From Thermorudis peleae (GTDB lineage: Bacteria; Chloroflexota; Chloroflexia; Thermomicrobiales; Thermomicrobiaceae), in the NCBI RefSeq assembly GCF_000744775.1, contig NZ_JQMP01000003.1, positions 1,364,001 through 1,428,000 on the forward strand: a DNA stretch of 64,000 bases. Reading direction: 5' to 3'. The notes below the pieces were generated by a model. The model saw nothing but the letters and a program-made list of their open reading frames with translations. It did not search any database and had not been told where the DNA came from. Below, piece by piece: positions 25,686 to 34,650 of the stretch. A program made the position numbers and the translations under genes. Within the stretch, counting starts at the first letter, position 1; each line of letters begins with the position of its first letter.

Positions 25686-26130
25686 GCAGTCGCTCCTCGC
25701 GTGGCACGTGTTCCTCGATAAACCGGATAATTTCTGTCAGCGGAGTGCCTGGACCAAAAACTGCTGCAACGCCAAGCGACTGCAGGAAAGGAATATCCTC
25801 GCTCGGGATAATCCCACCCGCAATGACGAGCACATCAGTTGCACCGGCTTCGCGAAGCGCCCGCATGATTTCCGGGAAGATCTGATTGTGGGCGCCTGAG
25901 AGGATGCTCAGTCCAACGACGTCAACATCTTCATCAACCGCTGCGCGCGCAATCATCTCAGGGGTTTGGAAGAGGCCGGTATAAATGACTTCCATTCCTG
26001 CATCACGGAGCGCTCGCGCGAGCACTTTGGCGCCACGATCATGGCCATCCAACCCGGGTTTGGCGATCAGCACCCGAATCGGGCGGGTTGGTGAAGAGCG
26101 TGCGGCTGAAGACGAAGGCGTGCTCGTCAT
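25678..26130 (-). CDS. Methylmalonyl-CoA mutase B12-binding subunit
   Basis: 150 residues, starting at ATG 26130 after GGGAG (a GTG at 26145 is less likely). After a Ser/Thr-rich start it is a stand-alone cobalamin-binding domain: [13 protein letters not shown] holds DxHxxG, whose His ligates cobalt in base-off/His-on binding; [14 protein letters not shown] and [13 protein letters not shown] complete the fold. It should pair with a separate catalytic mutase subunit, which is not in this window; a methylmalonyl-CoA mutase or a related acyl-CoA mutase (for example ethylmalonyl or isobutyryl type) is possible. Confidence 0.92.
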   Translation of the reverse strand: MTSTPSSSAARSSPTRPIRVLIAKPGLDGHDRGAKVLARALRDAGMEVIYTGLFQTPEMIARAAVDEDVDVVGLSILSGAHNQIFPEIMRALREAGATDVLVIAGGIIPSEDIPFLQSLGVAAVFGPGTPLTEIIRFIEEHVPREERLHE

Positions 26131-26171
26131 GGATTCTGCTCCCACACAACGGTGCAGCCAAGAAAGAACAC

Positions 26172-26732
26172 TTAGTAATGGATACCGCGGCGGAGGACCC
26201 CTTCGCCTTCACGCGTTTTGATCGTCTGCATGACGGTGACAGTATCAGCTGCTTCTTCGAGCGCCGGCGTTGCCGCCCGGCCAGTCAGCACAATATCTGT
26301 CCATGGAGCAGCATGCCGAACGAGGTCGAGGATAGCTTCATCGCTTACCGCCCCCTCCGCGACAAGTGTCAGCAGGCCGTCAAGAATCAAGATGTTTGTA
26401 ACTCGCTGCAGAACGTGCTGGCGCGCTTCGCGAAGTGCAAATTCGAGGCGTTCTGGCGAGATACCTGGCTTCGGCACGTCCTCAAGCCGGGTACCAACTC
26501 CAACCAGGCCGTATTGTGAGAGCGTGACACCGGTGAGGAAGGAGACGGCGGCAACTTCTCCGCGCTCCCGTCCAGTTTTTAGAAACTCGATGATATGGAC
26601 GCGCAAGTTATGCCCGGCACCACGGAGGGCAATCCCAAGCGCTGCATCTGATGTCCGGCGCTCATCGCCGACAAGCAGGAGCAGATACCCACGCTCCTCA
26701 GCCTGCTGTCCATTCGCTTGTGCTTCGCTCAT
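26172..26732 (-). CDS. CobO/BtuR-like protein with degenerate P-loop
   Basis: 186 residues aligning by eye with corrinoid adenosyltransferases of the CobO/BtuR family, which make adenosylcobalamin from ATP. Family traits are kept: [24 protein letters not shown], a C-terminal [22 protein letters not shown] and a final RRGIHY. The P-loop, normally GDGKGKTTAALG, reads [12 protein letters not shown] at residues 22-33, and the usual LDE box reads ILDGLL. ATP binding by the normal route is therefore doubtful. It lies 41 bases upstream of the B12 subunit on the same strand. It could be a cofactor carrier or regulator rather than an enzyme; that is inference. Confidence 0.82.
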   Translation of the reverse strand: MSEAQANGQQAEERGYLLLLVGDERRTSDAALGIALRGAGHNLRVHIIEFLKTGRERGEVAAVSFLTGVTLSQYGLVGVGTRLEDVPKPGISPERLEFALREARQHVLQRVTNILILDGLLTLVAEGAVSDEAILDLVRHAAPWTDIVLTGRAATPALEEAADTVTVMQTIKTREGEGVLRRGIHY

Positions 26733-26792
26733 CTGCCTCGCTCCTCTACCCTCATACCAGCAACCGTATTCTATTGCAAGGACGAATTACGC

Positions 26793-27392
26793 TCAGTGAC
26801 GTCCTTGGGTGGCAACAACCGCACGATTGAACCGGTTCATCGCTGCCGTCAGTCCTTCGCGCCGCCAGCATTGTGCTGCGGCGGCAGCTTGCTCGATGAT
26901 ACTGGGAAGTACTGCTCTCTCGTCAGCCGTAAAAGCCTCGAGCACATAGCGTGTCGCATCATGCCGCGGCGGACGACCGATCCCGATGCGCAAACGGTCG
27001 AATCCAGCGCCAACGGCTTGTATGATGGATTCGACACCATGATGACCACCACTTGAGCCATTATGCCGTAGACGGAGCGTGCCGAAAGGAAGATCGAGGT
27101 CATCATGGATGACGAGAAGCCGCTCAAGTGGCAGGCGGTACCAGCGAAGCAGTTGCTGAACTGCTCTTCCGCTTGCGTTCATGTACGTCAGCGGTTTCGC
27201 TAGTACGATGCGTCCACCGTCTTGGTCCGTCACCGACGTGATTGCTGCCTCGAATCGAATATCCCATAGCGGAGCCTGATAGAGCGTTGCCAGCGCGTCG
27301 ACAACCTGAAAGCCGATGTTATGGCGCGTTGCTGCATATTCAGGGCCGGGATTTCCTAGGCCAACGATGGCCCACGTTGGCGTGTCTGGCAT
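26793..27392 (-). CDS. pth: Peptidyl-tRNA hydrolase
   Basis: 199 residues. It releases tRNA from stalled peptidyl-tRNA. Family motifs: VGLGNPGPEYAATRHNIGF with the catalytic His, KPLTYMNASGRAV, and VIHDDLDLPFGTLRLRHNGSSGGHHGVES. The length is normal. Its start lies inside the 3' end of the upstream glycosyltransferase gene (37-base overlap). Confidence 0.96.
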   Translation of the reverse strand: MPDTPTWAIVGLGNPGPEYAATRHNIGFQVVDALATLYQAPLWDIRFEAAITSVTDQDGGRIVLAKPLTYMNASGRAVQQLLRWYRLPLERLLVIHDDLDLPFGTLRLRHNGSSGGHHGVESIIQAVGAGFDRLRIGIGRPPRHDATRYVLEAFTADERAVLPSIIEQAAAAAQCWRREGLTAAMNRFNRAVVATQGRH

Positions 27393-28534
27393 GCTCGAAG
27401 TACCTCCTTATACACCGCCACAGTTTGCTTTGCCGTCTCATCCCAGGAAAACTGTTGTGCACGTGCTTTCCCAAGAACACGAAGTCGATTTTGTACTGCC
27501 TCATTGTGCAACACGTCCCGCAACGCCTTGGCCCAGCTTGCGGGGTCGTCTGCCGGTATGAGGATGCCAGCATTGTCAAGGATTTCTGGCAACGCCCCGC
27601 GGGCAGCTGCAACGACTGGAAGGCCAGCCGCCATCGCTTCGAGCGCTGGCAACGAGAATCCCTCATCGAGTGACGGGATAGCCAACACCGTTGCTAACGT
27701 AAAGCATGCGTCGCGCAGTCGATCATCAGCGTCGGTGATCCAGTAGAGCCACCCTTGCCGCATACCTTCATGGATGGCAGCAAGTTCCTTATCGGCCTGC
27801 CATCCCAATTGGCCGATGATCACCAGGTAGGGCGCAGCAGCTGGGTCTTCTTGCCAAAGCTGGGCAACAGCGTGACAGAGGAGCTGATACCGCTTGCGCG
27901 GTTCGATTGTGCCTACGGCGAGGACCCACTGCCGCTCCCGAAGGCGCTGGACAGTCATGCGCCCAAGCTGTTCGGCAAGGTACTCCCAGGCACGCGCTGG
28001 CGAAAGGGGTTGAACTGGCGAAACACCGAGATAGGTTACGGCGATGCGAGCGCGTAAGGTCGGAAAGAGCTGGCGGAGTCGCTCGGCCGTTGTCTGCGAG
28101 ACGGCAATGATGGCATCGGCGCGGGGCAGTGCAGCCAAAAACTGCCCATAGTAACGTCGGGCATTTGCATCAAGCAGCGACGGGTGGTCAAGAAAAGCGA
28201 GATCGTGCACGGTGACAACGCTGCTGATGCATGAGGGAAGTGCGGGCGGAATAAAGTCGACGCTATGGACGAGCGCAGGACGCCGCAGTGATAACTCAAG
28301 CGCAAGGGTCCGTCGTTCAAAGCGGTGGTGCGGCGGCGTCAGTACGCGAACCGTTGGCCACGGAAGATTTGCCACCGGCCGATTTTGGATGAGGCGCAGT
28401 GGCAACGATGGGGCAACCCGCGCGAGCGCAGCAGCTAATTGCTCGACATAACGTTGAATACCGCCAGGACGGTACGCGAGCAGTCGGGCGTCAAGGAAAA
28501 TGGGGCGGTTCGTGTCGTGACGAAGCCAGTGCAT
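27356..28534 (-). CDS. GT4-family glycosyltransferase
   Basis: 392 residues (one of two adjacent ATGs; the second is better spaced from AGGA). GT-B fold: an N-terminal Rossmann lobe with YRPGGIQRYVEQLAAAL and VTVHDLAFLDHP, then a C-terminal donor lobe with VGTIEPRKRYQLL and PSLDEGFSLPALEAMAAGLPVVAA, the E-x7-E site of retaining GT4 enzymes. It probably adds a sugar to a cell-surface glycan or glycolipid. It overlaps pth by 37 bases. Donor and acceptor are unknown. Confidence 0.92.
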   Translation of the reverse strand: MHWLRHDTNRPIFLDARLLAYRPGGIQRYVEQLAAALARVAPSLPLRLIQNRPVANLPWPTVRVLTPPHHRFERRTLALELSLRRPALVHSVDFIPPALPSCISSVVTVHDLAFLDHPSLLDANARRYYGQFLAALPRADAIIAVSQTTAERLRQLFPTLRARIAVTYLGVSPVQPLSPARAWEYLAEQLGRMTVQRLRERQWVLAVGTIEPRKRYQLLCHAVAQLWQEDPAAAPYLVIIGQLGWQADKELAAIHEGMRQGWLYWITDADDRLRDACFTLATVLAIPSLDEGFSLPALEAMAAGLPVVAAARGALPEILDNAGILIPADDPASWAKALRDVLHNEAVQNRLRVLGKARAQQFSWDETAKQTVAVYKEVLRACQTRQRGPSLA

Positions 28535-28611
28535 CATCGTCCTACGCTCACCGCGGAGGGTAGGCTATACTAGCAAGGCGAAACGCTGTGCGTCCGGTAT
28601 GGAGTTTGGCG

Positions 28612-29070
28612 ATGAATATTTTTGGGATAGGAATTCCAGAACTGGTCCTCATTCTCATCGTTGCACTCATCCTCTTTGGCCCAGAAAAAATGCCAGAAAT
28701 TGCCGCGGCAATCGGCCGGGCTGTTCGCGACTTCCGCGCTGCCACCCAGGAGCTAACGGCTGACTTTCAGTCAAGCCTGCAAGAACTTCAGGCCAGCGCG
28801 GCCGAAGTGAAGGATACGGTATTGGATGTCGGGCAGTCAGCGCGCGCAGTCTTAACTGAACCGGTGACTGCAGTGACCAGTACTGTGACTGGCTTCTCAC
28901 CAGCACACACCGCAACGGACGGCACAGTAACCACAACTGCTCCGGAGAGTGGTATTGCGGCGCTACCTGCTGCGCCTGCAGAACTGCCGCCTGAGCCGAC
29001 GAAGCAGGATCCCCTCGCTGATCTTGCCGTTCTCGACCGCTTAGTCGCCCCGCGCGATCACGAAGGGTAA
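28612..29070 (+). CDS. TatA/TatB-like translocase component
   Basis: 152 residues, ATG after GGAG. The first ~45 residues are TatA/B-like: FGIGIPELVLILIVALILFGPEKMPEIAAAIGRAVRDFRAATQE. A long helical region and then a Thr/Pro/Ala-rich tail follow, so it is longer than the TatA at 843. Glu at the helix start (IPEL) and the extended tail make a TatB or TatA2 role plausible. A TATACT box at 28566-28571 gives a likely promoter. No tatC is nearby. Confidence 0.88.
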   Translation: MNIFGIGIPELVLILIVALILFGPEKMPEIAAAIGRAVRDFRAATQELTADFQSSLQELQASAAEVKDTVLDVGQSARAVLTEPVTAVTSTVTGFSPAHTATDGTVTTTAPESGIAALPAAPAELPPEPTKQDPLADLAVLDRLVAPRDHEG

Positions 29071-29078
29071 TGGCATAT

Positions 29079-29711
29079 TTAGCCGAGAACATGATCGGGA
29101 ATGCGTGTGCCAATCCACACGTACACGATCCCTGTTGGTGTCGTGCGGTGCTGCCATGCTCCCTGGAGCATGGGATGATTGAGAAGCGCTGGCATGTGAA
29201 GGAGCGTCGCTGGCGAAGCCTGAAGCACGCGCTGCAGGAGTCGTATTGGCCAGTATCGAGGGTGCCAGCTCGTAAGCTTTGCGGCGACAACGACAACGAT
29301 GTTGCCTCCTGGGGATAAGACACGGGCAATCTCGTTCGCAGTTTCGGGGTCAAGGATATATCCCGAAGGGAAGGTACAGAAGATTGCACTGCATGTTCCA
29401 CTGCGGAGGGGAAGCGCACGCGCGTCTGCACAGAGATAAACGACCATCGTATGCTTCTTTTTAGCTTGACGGAGCATTGCCCGCGAGCGATCAATGCCGA
29501 TAACCAGGCGTGCTCGCGGCTGCAGGAGCGCGGAGAGGGCTCCTGTTCCACAACCAAGCTCAAGGACACACTCGCCAGCAATGTCGTCAAGGGCACACGT
29601 CTGCCATTCACGCCAGGCTGAACCGAAGAGCAGCCAGACCAGCGGATCGTACAACCGTGCGCCGCGCGAGTAGAGCCATTCAAGACCGCGATAGAGCCAT
29701 TGATATGCCAT
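29079..29711 (-). CDS. Class I SAM-dependent methyltransferase
   Basis: About 210 residues. It has motif I CVLELGCGTGALSALL, an acidic motif II end VIGIDRS, and FPSGYILDPETANEIARVLSPGGNIVVVV, giving a Methyltransf_11/UbiE-like fold. The amphipathic start (YQWLYRGLEWLYSRGARLYDPLVWLLFG) resembles small membrane-associated methyltransferases acting on lipids or quinones. The start is uncertain: ATG 29711 lacks a ribosome site, and GTG 29771 is in frame. Substrate unknown. Divergent from tgt. Confidence 0.83.
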   Translation of the reverse strand: MAYQWLYRGLEWLYSRGARLYDPLVWLLFGSAWREWQTCALDDIAGECVLELGCGTGALSALLQPRARLVIGIDRSRAMLRQAKKKHTMVVYLCADARALPLRSGTCSAIFCTFPSGYILDPETANEIARVLSPGGNIVVVVAAKLTSWHPRYWPIRLLQRVLQASPATLLHMPALLNHPMLQGAWQHRTTPTGIVYVWIGTRIPDHVLG

Positions 29712-29790
29712 GATTGCCACAGTGAGTGTATCGTGCTGCCGTTCCAGTACGCGGCCAATCTGGGAGAGCACTGTGGAGGATTGTGGAGCC

Positions 29791-30942
29791 GTGCATTTTC
29801 TCGTGACGAGTGTCGATCCACAAAGCTATGCGCGGACGGGTCAGCTGCTGACCCGTCGTGGCGCTGTGCAAACACCCACGTTCATGCCAGTTGGCACCCA
29901 GGCAACGGTCAAATCGCTGACTCCTGATGAAGTGCGACAAACAGGGGCCGAGATTGTTTTGGCCAACACCTATCATCTCATGCTCCGTCCGGGCGTCGAG
30001 GTGATCGAAGCAGCTGGTGGGCTCCACCGTTTCACTGGCTGGCAGGGCGTTTTCCTCACCGATTCAGGTGGCTTTCAAGTCTACAGCCTCGCTCCGCTGC
30101 GGCGCATTACCGAAGCAGGCGTCACATTTCGCTCTCATATCGATGGCAGTATGCACGAATTAACGCCTGAATTCGCTGTTGAGCTTCAACTGCGCTTTGG
30201 GAGTGACATCCTGATGCCGCTCGACGACGTTGTCGGTTACACCGAAAGCCAACGGCAACGTGAGGCCATGGAACGCACACACCGCTGGTTGCAACGCGCA
30301 GTGCATTACTTCCACGAACGGACGTGTGAGCAGGCTGTGCTCCAGCGTCCTTTGCTTTTCGGCATTGCCCAAGGTGGCTTCGACATCCAACTACGTCACG
30401 AAAGCCTCGCATTTGTCGCAAGCCTACCAGTTGATGGGATCGCCGTTGGCGGGCTGAGTGTTGGCGAGCCGAAACCACTCATGTTCGAACTCCTCGAAGC
30501 GTTAGCACCGTCGCTGCCGCACGATCGACCACGATACCTGATGGGAGTTGGTGATCCGGAAGATCTTTGGAATGCTGTCGCGCTCGGTATTGACCTCTTC
30601 GATTGCGTTCACCCAACGCGCCTTGCTCGTCATGGCTCGCTGTTTACGCGTCAGGGCCGCATTGATATCACCAGCGCGCGCTTCCGTTTCCAGTTTGACC
30701 CCGTCGATCCCACCTGTGACTGCGTCACCTGTCAGCACTTCAGCGCGGCATACCTCCATCATCTCTTTCGTGCTCGGGAGTTGCTTGGTCTCCGGCTGGC
30801 GTCAATCCATAACTTGCGCTTCATGCAACGCATCATGCAGGAAATTCGGACATCGATCCAGCGAGGCTGTTTTCAGACGGCAAGACGAGCATTCCTCGAC
30901 GCGTATCGAGATGGAGCTGGGAGGGAGGAGCGCCATGGCTGA
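29791..30942 (+). CDS. tgt: tRNA-guanine(34) transglycosylase
   Basis: 383 residues. Exchanges G34 for preQ1 in queuosine tRNAs. Key features: nucleophile region [14 protein letters not shown], substrate loop [32 protein letters not shown] and the zinc site CDCVTC with a downstream His ([12 protein letters not shown]). I chose GTG 29791 because GGAGGA lies about ten bases ahead. The acylphosphatase gene overlaps its end by eight bases. No other queuosine genes are seen. Confidence 0.96.
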   Translation: MHFLVTSVDPQSYARTGQLLTRRGAVQTPTFMPVGTQATVKSLTPDEVRQTGAEIVLANTYHLMLRPGVEVIEAAGGLHRFTGWQGVFLTDSGGFQVYSLAPLRRITEAGVTFRSHIDGSMHELTPEFAVELQLRFGSDILMPLDDVVGYTESQRQREAMERTHRWLQRAVHYFHERTCEQAVLQRPLLFGIAQGGFDIQLRHESLAFVASLPVDGIAVGGLSVGEPKPLMFELLEALAPSLPHDRPRYLMGVGDPEDLWNAVALGIDLFDCVHPTRLARHGSLFTRQGRIDITSARFRFQFDPVDPTCDCVTCQHFSAAYLHHLFRARELLGLRLASIHNLRFMQRIMQEIRTSIQRGCFQTARRAFLDAYRDGAGREERHG

Positions 30943-31228
30943 GCACGAGCAGGCTTCTTTACACTGTCTCGTCTTCGGCCGTGTGCAGGGGGTTGGCTTC
31001 CGCTTCTTCGTCCAGGACCGTGCGCGAGAGCTTGGGCTCGTAGGGTGGGTACGGAATCGGCCAGACGGCCGCTCGGTTGAAGTCTATGCTGAAGGACCAC
31101 GCAGCGCACTTGAGCAACTCCGTCATGCCCTGCACAGTGGGCCTCCGGGCGCATGGGTTGAGCGCGTTGAATGCACCTGGGGCGAGGCGACAGGCGCCCA
31201 GCGAGCATTTGAAATCCGGCGAACCTAG
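30935..31228 (+). CDS. acyP: Acylphosphatase
   Basis: 97 residues, ATG after GGGAGGAG. Contains the active-site loop [16 protein letters not shown] with its Arg, the catalytic Asn in [18 protein letters not shown], and the normal small fold. It hydrolyses acyl phosphates such as carbamoyl or acetyl phosphate. It overlaps tgt by eight bases, so it is co-translated. The final [15 protein letters not shown] strand matches the family. Confidence 0.95.
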   Translation: MAEHEQASLHCLVFGRVQGVGFRFFVQDRARELGLVGWVRNRPDGRSVEVYAEGPRSALEQLRHALHSGPPGAWVERVECTWGEATGAQRAFEIRRT

Positions 31229-31300
31229 GCTGTGGCGTGTAGGATAGGCAGCGGTATGGTGCTGCCACCTGCCGCGGCATGGGCTGGGAGATGGGGGACA

Positions 31301-32599
31301 ATGGCATCAATCGCGATTATTGGTCTTGGCTATGTTGGCCTGGTCTACGGAGCAGCCTTCGCAGATCTTGGCAATCAGGTCGTCGGTGTTGATATCGATG
31401 CGGATAAAGTCGCTCGGTTGCAACGTGGCGGTATCCCAATCTACGAGCCCGGCCTCGATGAACTGATTCGACGGAATCGCGAGACCGGCCGCTTGCGCTT
31501 TACCACGCGCTATGAGGAGGCCGTGCCAGAAGCCGAGTTCGTCTTCATCTGCGTCGGCACACCGTCAACGCTTGATGGCGATGCCGATATGCGGGCTGTT
31601 CGTGCTGCTGCGCTGTCAATTGGCCAAAACCTGCGAGGCCACACGATTGTCGTCAACAAAAGCACAATGCCAATTGGATCTGGCGATCTCGTGACTGCGC
31701 TGATTGAGCAAGTCAAGCCCGCCGATGCTACCTTCGCTGTAGTGAGCAACCCGGAGTTCCTACGCGAAGGCTCAGCGGTCTACGACGTGTTTCACCCGAG
31801 CCGCATTGTGCTTGGTGCAGAGGATCGCCAGGCAGCGGAACGTGTTGCTGACTTGTACCGTGTCCTTCAGGCTCCGATCCTCATCACTGATCGGCGCAGT
31901 GCAGAGATGATCAAATATGCTTCGAATGCGATTCTGGCTACCCGAATTAGCTTCATTAATGAGATCGCGCAGATCTGTGAGCAACTTGGCGCTGACGTGA
32001 CGGTTGTTGCAAAGGGAATGGGTTACGACCCCCGGATCGGCCCACTCTTCCTCGAAGCGGGCATCGGATTTGGCGGTAGCTGCTTCCCAAAGGATGTGCG
32101 TGCACTCATGTCCATGGCTGAACAAGCTGGCTGTCATCCGCAGTTGTTGCACGCTGTGCTCGAAATTAACCAGGACCAGCGCCGCCGCTTTGTTCGCAAG
32201 CTACAAGAGTTACTCGGCGACTTGCACGGCAAACGAATTGCGCTTTGGGGGCTTGCCTTCAAACAAGATACCGACGATATCCGGGAATCGCCGGCCATTG
32301 ATATCTTGCGCATGCTACTCCAGCGCGGAGCAGAAGTGCGTGCGTATGACCCGGCAGCGATGCCCCATGCTGCGGCGGTCGTTCCTGAGGCATCATACGT
32401 CTCAGACGCGTATGAGGCGGTCATCGATGCCGACGCACTGCTCATTGCCACACCATGGAACGAGTTTAAGCAAGCCGATCTTGCGCGTGTTCGAACACTA
32501 ATGCGCCAGCCGGTGTTGTTGGATGGCCGCAATATTTATGATCCGGCTGAAGCACGGCGCCTTGGCTTTACCTATGTGGGGGTGGGGCGTGGAGTATGA
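31301..32599 (+). CDS. ugd: UDP-glucose 6-dehydrogenase
   Basis: 432 residues. N-terminal NAD domain: IIGLGYVGLVYGAAFADLG and DIDADKV. FICVGTP, NKSTMPIGSG and NPEFLREGSAVYDVFHPSRIVLG are family motifs. The catalytic Cys261 is in GFGGSCFPKDVRAL, and the C-terminal UDP-binding domain has LWGLAFKQDTDDIRESPAI. It makes UDP-glucuronate, a precursor of surface sugars, which fits the glycosyltransferases elsewhere in the window. Other nucleotide-sugar dehydrogenases share these motifs, so UDP-glucose is likely but not certain. GGGAGATGGGGGA precedes the ATG. Confidence 0.92.
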   Translation: MASIAIIGLGYVGLVYGAAFADLGNQVVGVDIDADKVARLQRGGIPIYEPGLDELIRRNRETGRLRFTTRYEEAVPEAEFVFICVGTPSTLDGDADMRAVRAAALSIGQNLRGHTIVVNKSTMPIGSGDLVTALIEQVKPADATFAVVSNPEFLREGSAVYDVFHPSRIVLGAEDRQAAERVADLYRVLQAPILITDRRSAEMIKYASNAILATRISFINEIAQICEQLGADVTVVAKGMGYDPRIGPLFLEAGIGFGGSCFPKDVRALMSMAEQAGCHPQLLHAVLEINQDQRRRFVRKLQELLGDLHGKRIALWGLAFKQDTDDIRESPAIDILRMLLQRGAEVRAYDPAAMPHAAAVVPEASYVSDAYEAVIDADALLIATPWNEFKQADLARVRTLMRQPVLLDGRNIYDPAEARRLGFTYVGVGRGV

Positions 32600-33026
32600 G
32601 CCAATTTGGGACCCTGATGCCACCGGCCCAGTTGAGGTTGGCGTTGATGCCATTGAGATTGAGCGGATCCACCGTGCCATAACGCGGTTTGGCGACCGTT
32701 TTCTCAATCGGATTTACACCCCCCAGGAACGTGAACGCTATCGGGGGCGCATTGCCGAGCTTGCCGCGCGGTTCGCAGCCAAAGAAGCCGTGATGAAGGC
32801 ACTGGGTACGGGCGTTCGCGGGGTGCGCTGGCGCGATATTGAGATTCTCAGTAACCGCCGGGGAAAGCCCATCGTCGTTCTCCACGGCACAGCCCGCGCG
32901 CGAGCGGCGCAGCTTGGTCTCCGGCATGTTGCGATCTCGCTGACGCATGCACGTGCTTTCGCCATTGCGGTTGTTGCTGTAACTCGGCAGGCAGCGCTGA
33001 GTGAAGGGGAGCAGAACAATGCGTAA
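32589..33026 (+). CDS. acpS: Holo-acyl-carrier-protein synthase
   Basis: 145 residues from GTG 32589, eleven bases before the ugd stop. Transfers 4'-phosphopantetheine from CoA to acyl carrier protein. The AcpS core is clear: GVDAIEIERIHRAITRFGDRFLNRIYTPQE, then the Mg site ARFAAKEAVMKALGTGVRG, and VAISLTHARAFAIAVV. About 16 extra residues precede the usual start; no later in-frame ATG or GTG exists before the VGVD motif, so the extension seems real. The end overlaps nnr by eight bases. Confidence 0.93.
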   Translation: MEYEPIWDPDATGPVEVGVDAIEIERIHRAITRFGDRFLNRIYTPQERERYRGRIAELAARFAAKEAVMKALGTGVRGVRWRDIEILSNRRGKPIVVLHGTARARAAQLGLRHVAISLTHARAFAIAVVAVTRQAALSEGEQNNA

Positions 33027-34620
33027 GCTCTGCACTGTTGCAGAGATACGTGAAGCTGAAGCTGCGGCTGTTCGTGCCGGTGTGAGTCTGGCTACGTTGA
33101 TGCGTCGCGCCGGTGAGGCGGTGGCCTCCGTTGTCCTCGCTCGATGGAAGCGTGCGACGCCGGGAACTGTCCTCGTTCTAGCAGGACCCGGGAACAATGG
33201 CGGCGATGGGCTCGTGGCAGCTGCAACCCTCGTCAAACATGGCTGGCATGCGCTGGTTTGGGGATGGCGTCGCACTGAGCCTGGCGATATTCCTGCCGAA
33301 CCCGAGCAAACGCGACAGTTTCACTGGGTTGCTGACGACCAACTTGATGCTGCGATCGCGACGGCTGATGTCATCCTTGATGCCGTATTCGGCATCGGTG
33401 GAAAGCCGGATCTGCCAGAGCCAGTTGCCGCCGCATTTTCGTCGGCTTACCGTGCACGCCAGGCACGCGGTGTGCCACTTGTCGCTGTTGACGTGCCCTC
33501 TGGCGTTGATGCAGAGAGCGGGGCGGCCAGCGAACACGCCTTCCGTGCCGACGTTACGGTTATGCTTGGTTTGCCCAAAATTGGCTTGTACCGTGCACCA
33601 GCGCTGCGCTACGCCGGGGAGCTTGTCTTGGAGGAGATCGGACTGCCCGAACCGCCAGCGGACGGTGCCGGGCCGTGGCTCGTTACTGAGGAGGATGTCC
33701 GCGCCTGGCTTCCACGCCGCGAGGCTGATACCCATAAATGGCGCGTTGGTTCGGTTTTAGTTGTCAGTGGTGCCCCGACATTTTACGGTGCGCCGCGCTT
33801 GGCAGCGAGTGCAGCCGCGCGGGCTGGCGCGGGTGTTGTAACGTTAGCTGTGCTGCGTTCACTGATTCCGGCGATCGCACCAGCATTGCCTGAAGTGACC
33901 TATATTCCCTTGCCAGAAGGCGAAGTTGGGGCAGGGGCGCGAATGGCTGACCTCGTGCGCCAGGATTTGTCAAAGTATCGTGTCCTGCTTGTTGGCCCAG
34001 GGTTGGGACAGGAGCCACCGGTCGGCGAGTTTCTAGCCCATCTCTTCGGACTTCGCGGCGCTACTCGACCCATCGGCTTTGGCGTTTCAGCCTCGACGAC
34101 TCGCTCCTCCATCGAACCGTTTACTGGACAGACCGTCATCGATGCAGACGGCCTAAACTGGCTTTCGACACAACCGCAGTGGTGGGAATCGCTTCGACAG
34201 GCACAGTTGATCTTGACGCCACATCCTGGGGAATTAGCCCGGCTTCTTCAGACCGACACTGCCACGCTGCTCGGCGATCCCTGGCAGCACGCGCGCGAGG
34301 CCGCACAGCGCTTTGGGCAGCATGTGCTCTTCAAGTATGGCCATGCGACCGTTGCCTGCCCTGATGGTCGGCTGCTCCTTGCGCCACAGGTCTTGCCAGC
34401 GCTTGCCACGGCAGGAACGGGCGATGTCTTAGCGGGGATTACCGCAGGACTCTATTGCCAAGGACTCGAACCAGACAAAGCAGCAGCGGCAGCGGTGTGG
34501 GTGGGCAACGCTGCCGCACAGCGAGCGATTAGCCGGCATGGAACACTCAGCCTCGTTGCCAGCGACCTCGTCGCTGAACTATCGGGGACGCTTGCCGACC
34601 TGTATGAACCGTCCTGGTGA
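33019..34620 (+). CDS. nnr: Bifunctional NAD(P)H-hydrate epimerase/dehydratase
   Basis: 533 residues. Repairs damaged NADH and NADPH. The N-terminal YjeF epimerase domain (about 1-215) has VLAGPGNNGGDGLVAAATL and DVPSGVDAESG. The C-terminal dehydratase (about 230-530) has LVVSGAPTFYGAPRLAASAAARAGAG, LTPHPGELARLL and the catalytic loop ATAGTGDVLAGITAGLYCQGL. ATG follows GAAGGGGAG within the acpS end. It is the last gene of the tgt-acyP-ugd-acpS-nnr run. Confidence 0.95.
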   Translation: MRKLCTVAEIREAEAAAVRAGVSLATLMRRAGEAVASVVLARWKRATPGTVLVLAGPGNNGGDGLVAAATLVKHGWHALVWGWRRTEPGDIPAEPEQTRQFHWVADDQLDAAIATADVILDAVFGIGGKPDLPEPVAAAFSSAYRARQARGVPLVAVDVPSGVDAESGAASEHAFRADVTVMLGLPKIGLYRAPALRYAGELVLEEIGLPEPPADGAGPWLVTEEDVRAWLPRREADTHKWRVGSVLVVSGAPTFYGAPRLAASAAARAGAGVVTLAVLRSLIPAIAPALPEVTYIPLPEGEVGAGARMADLVRQDLSKYRVLLVGPGLGQEPPVGEFLAHLFGLRGATRPIGFGVSASTTRSSIEPFTGQTVIDADGLNWLSTQPQWWESLRQAQLILTPHPGELARLLQTDTATLLGDPWQHAREAAQRFGQHVLFKYGHATVACPDGRLLLAPQVLPALATAGTGDVLAGITAGLYCQGLEPDKAAAAAVWVGNAAAQRAISRHGTLSLVASDLVAELSGTLADLYEPSW

Positions 34621-34626
34621 TCAGTA

Positions 34627-34649
34627 CCCGATGAGAAGCGTTGATCGGG
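34627..34649. terminator. Short convergent hairpin after nnr
   Basis: CCCGAT and ATCGGG form a six-base-pair stem around an 11-base loop, between the ends of nnr and the convergent HTH gene. The T-tract is poor on both sides. Confidence 0.35.
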
Positions 34650-34650
34650 C

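Noticed and set aside
28667-29875. 402-residue minus-strand reading frame
   Set aside because: It overlaps the TatA/B gene antisense and the methyltransferase gene in another frame, and has low-complexity Ser/Arg/Gln composition.
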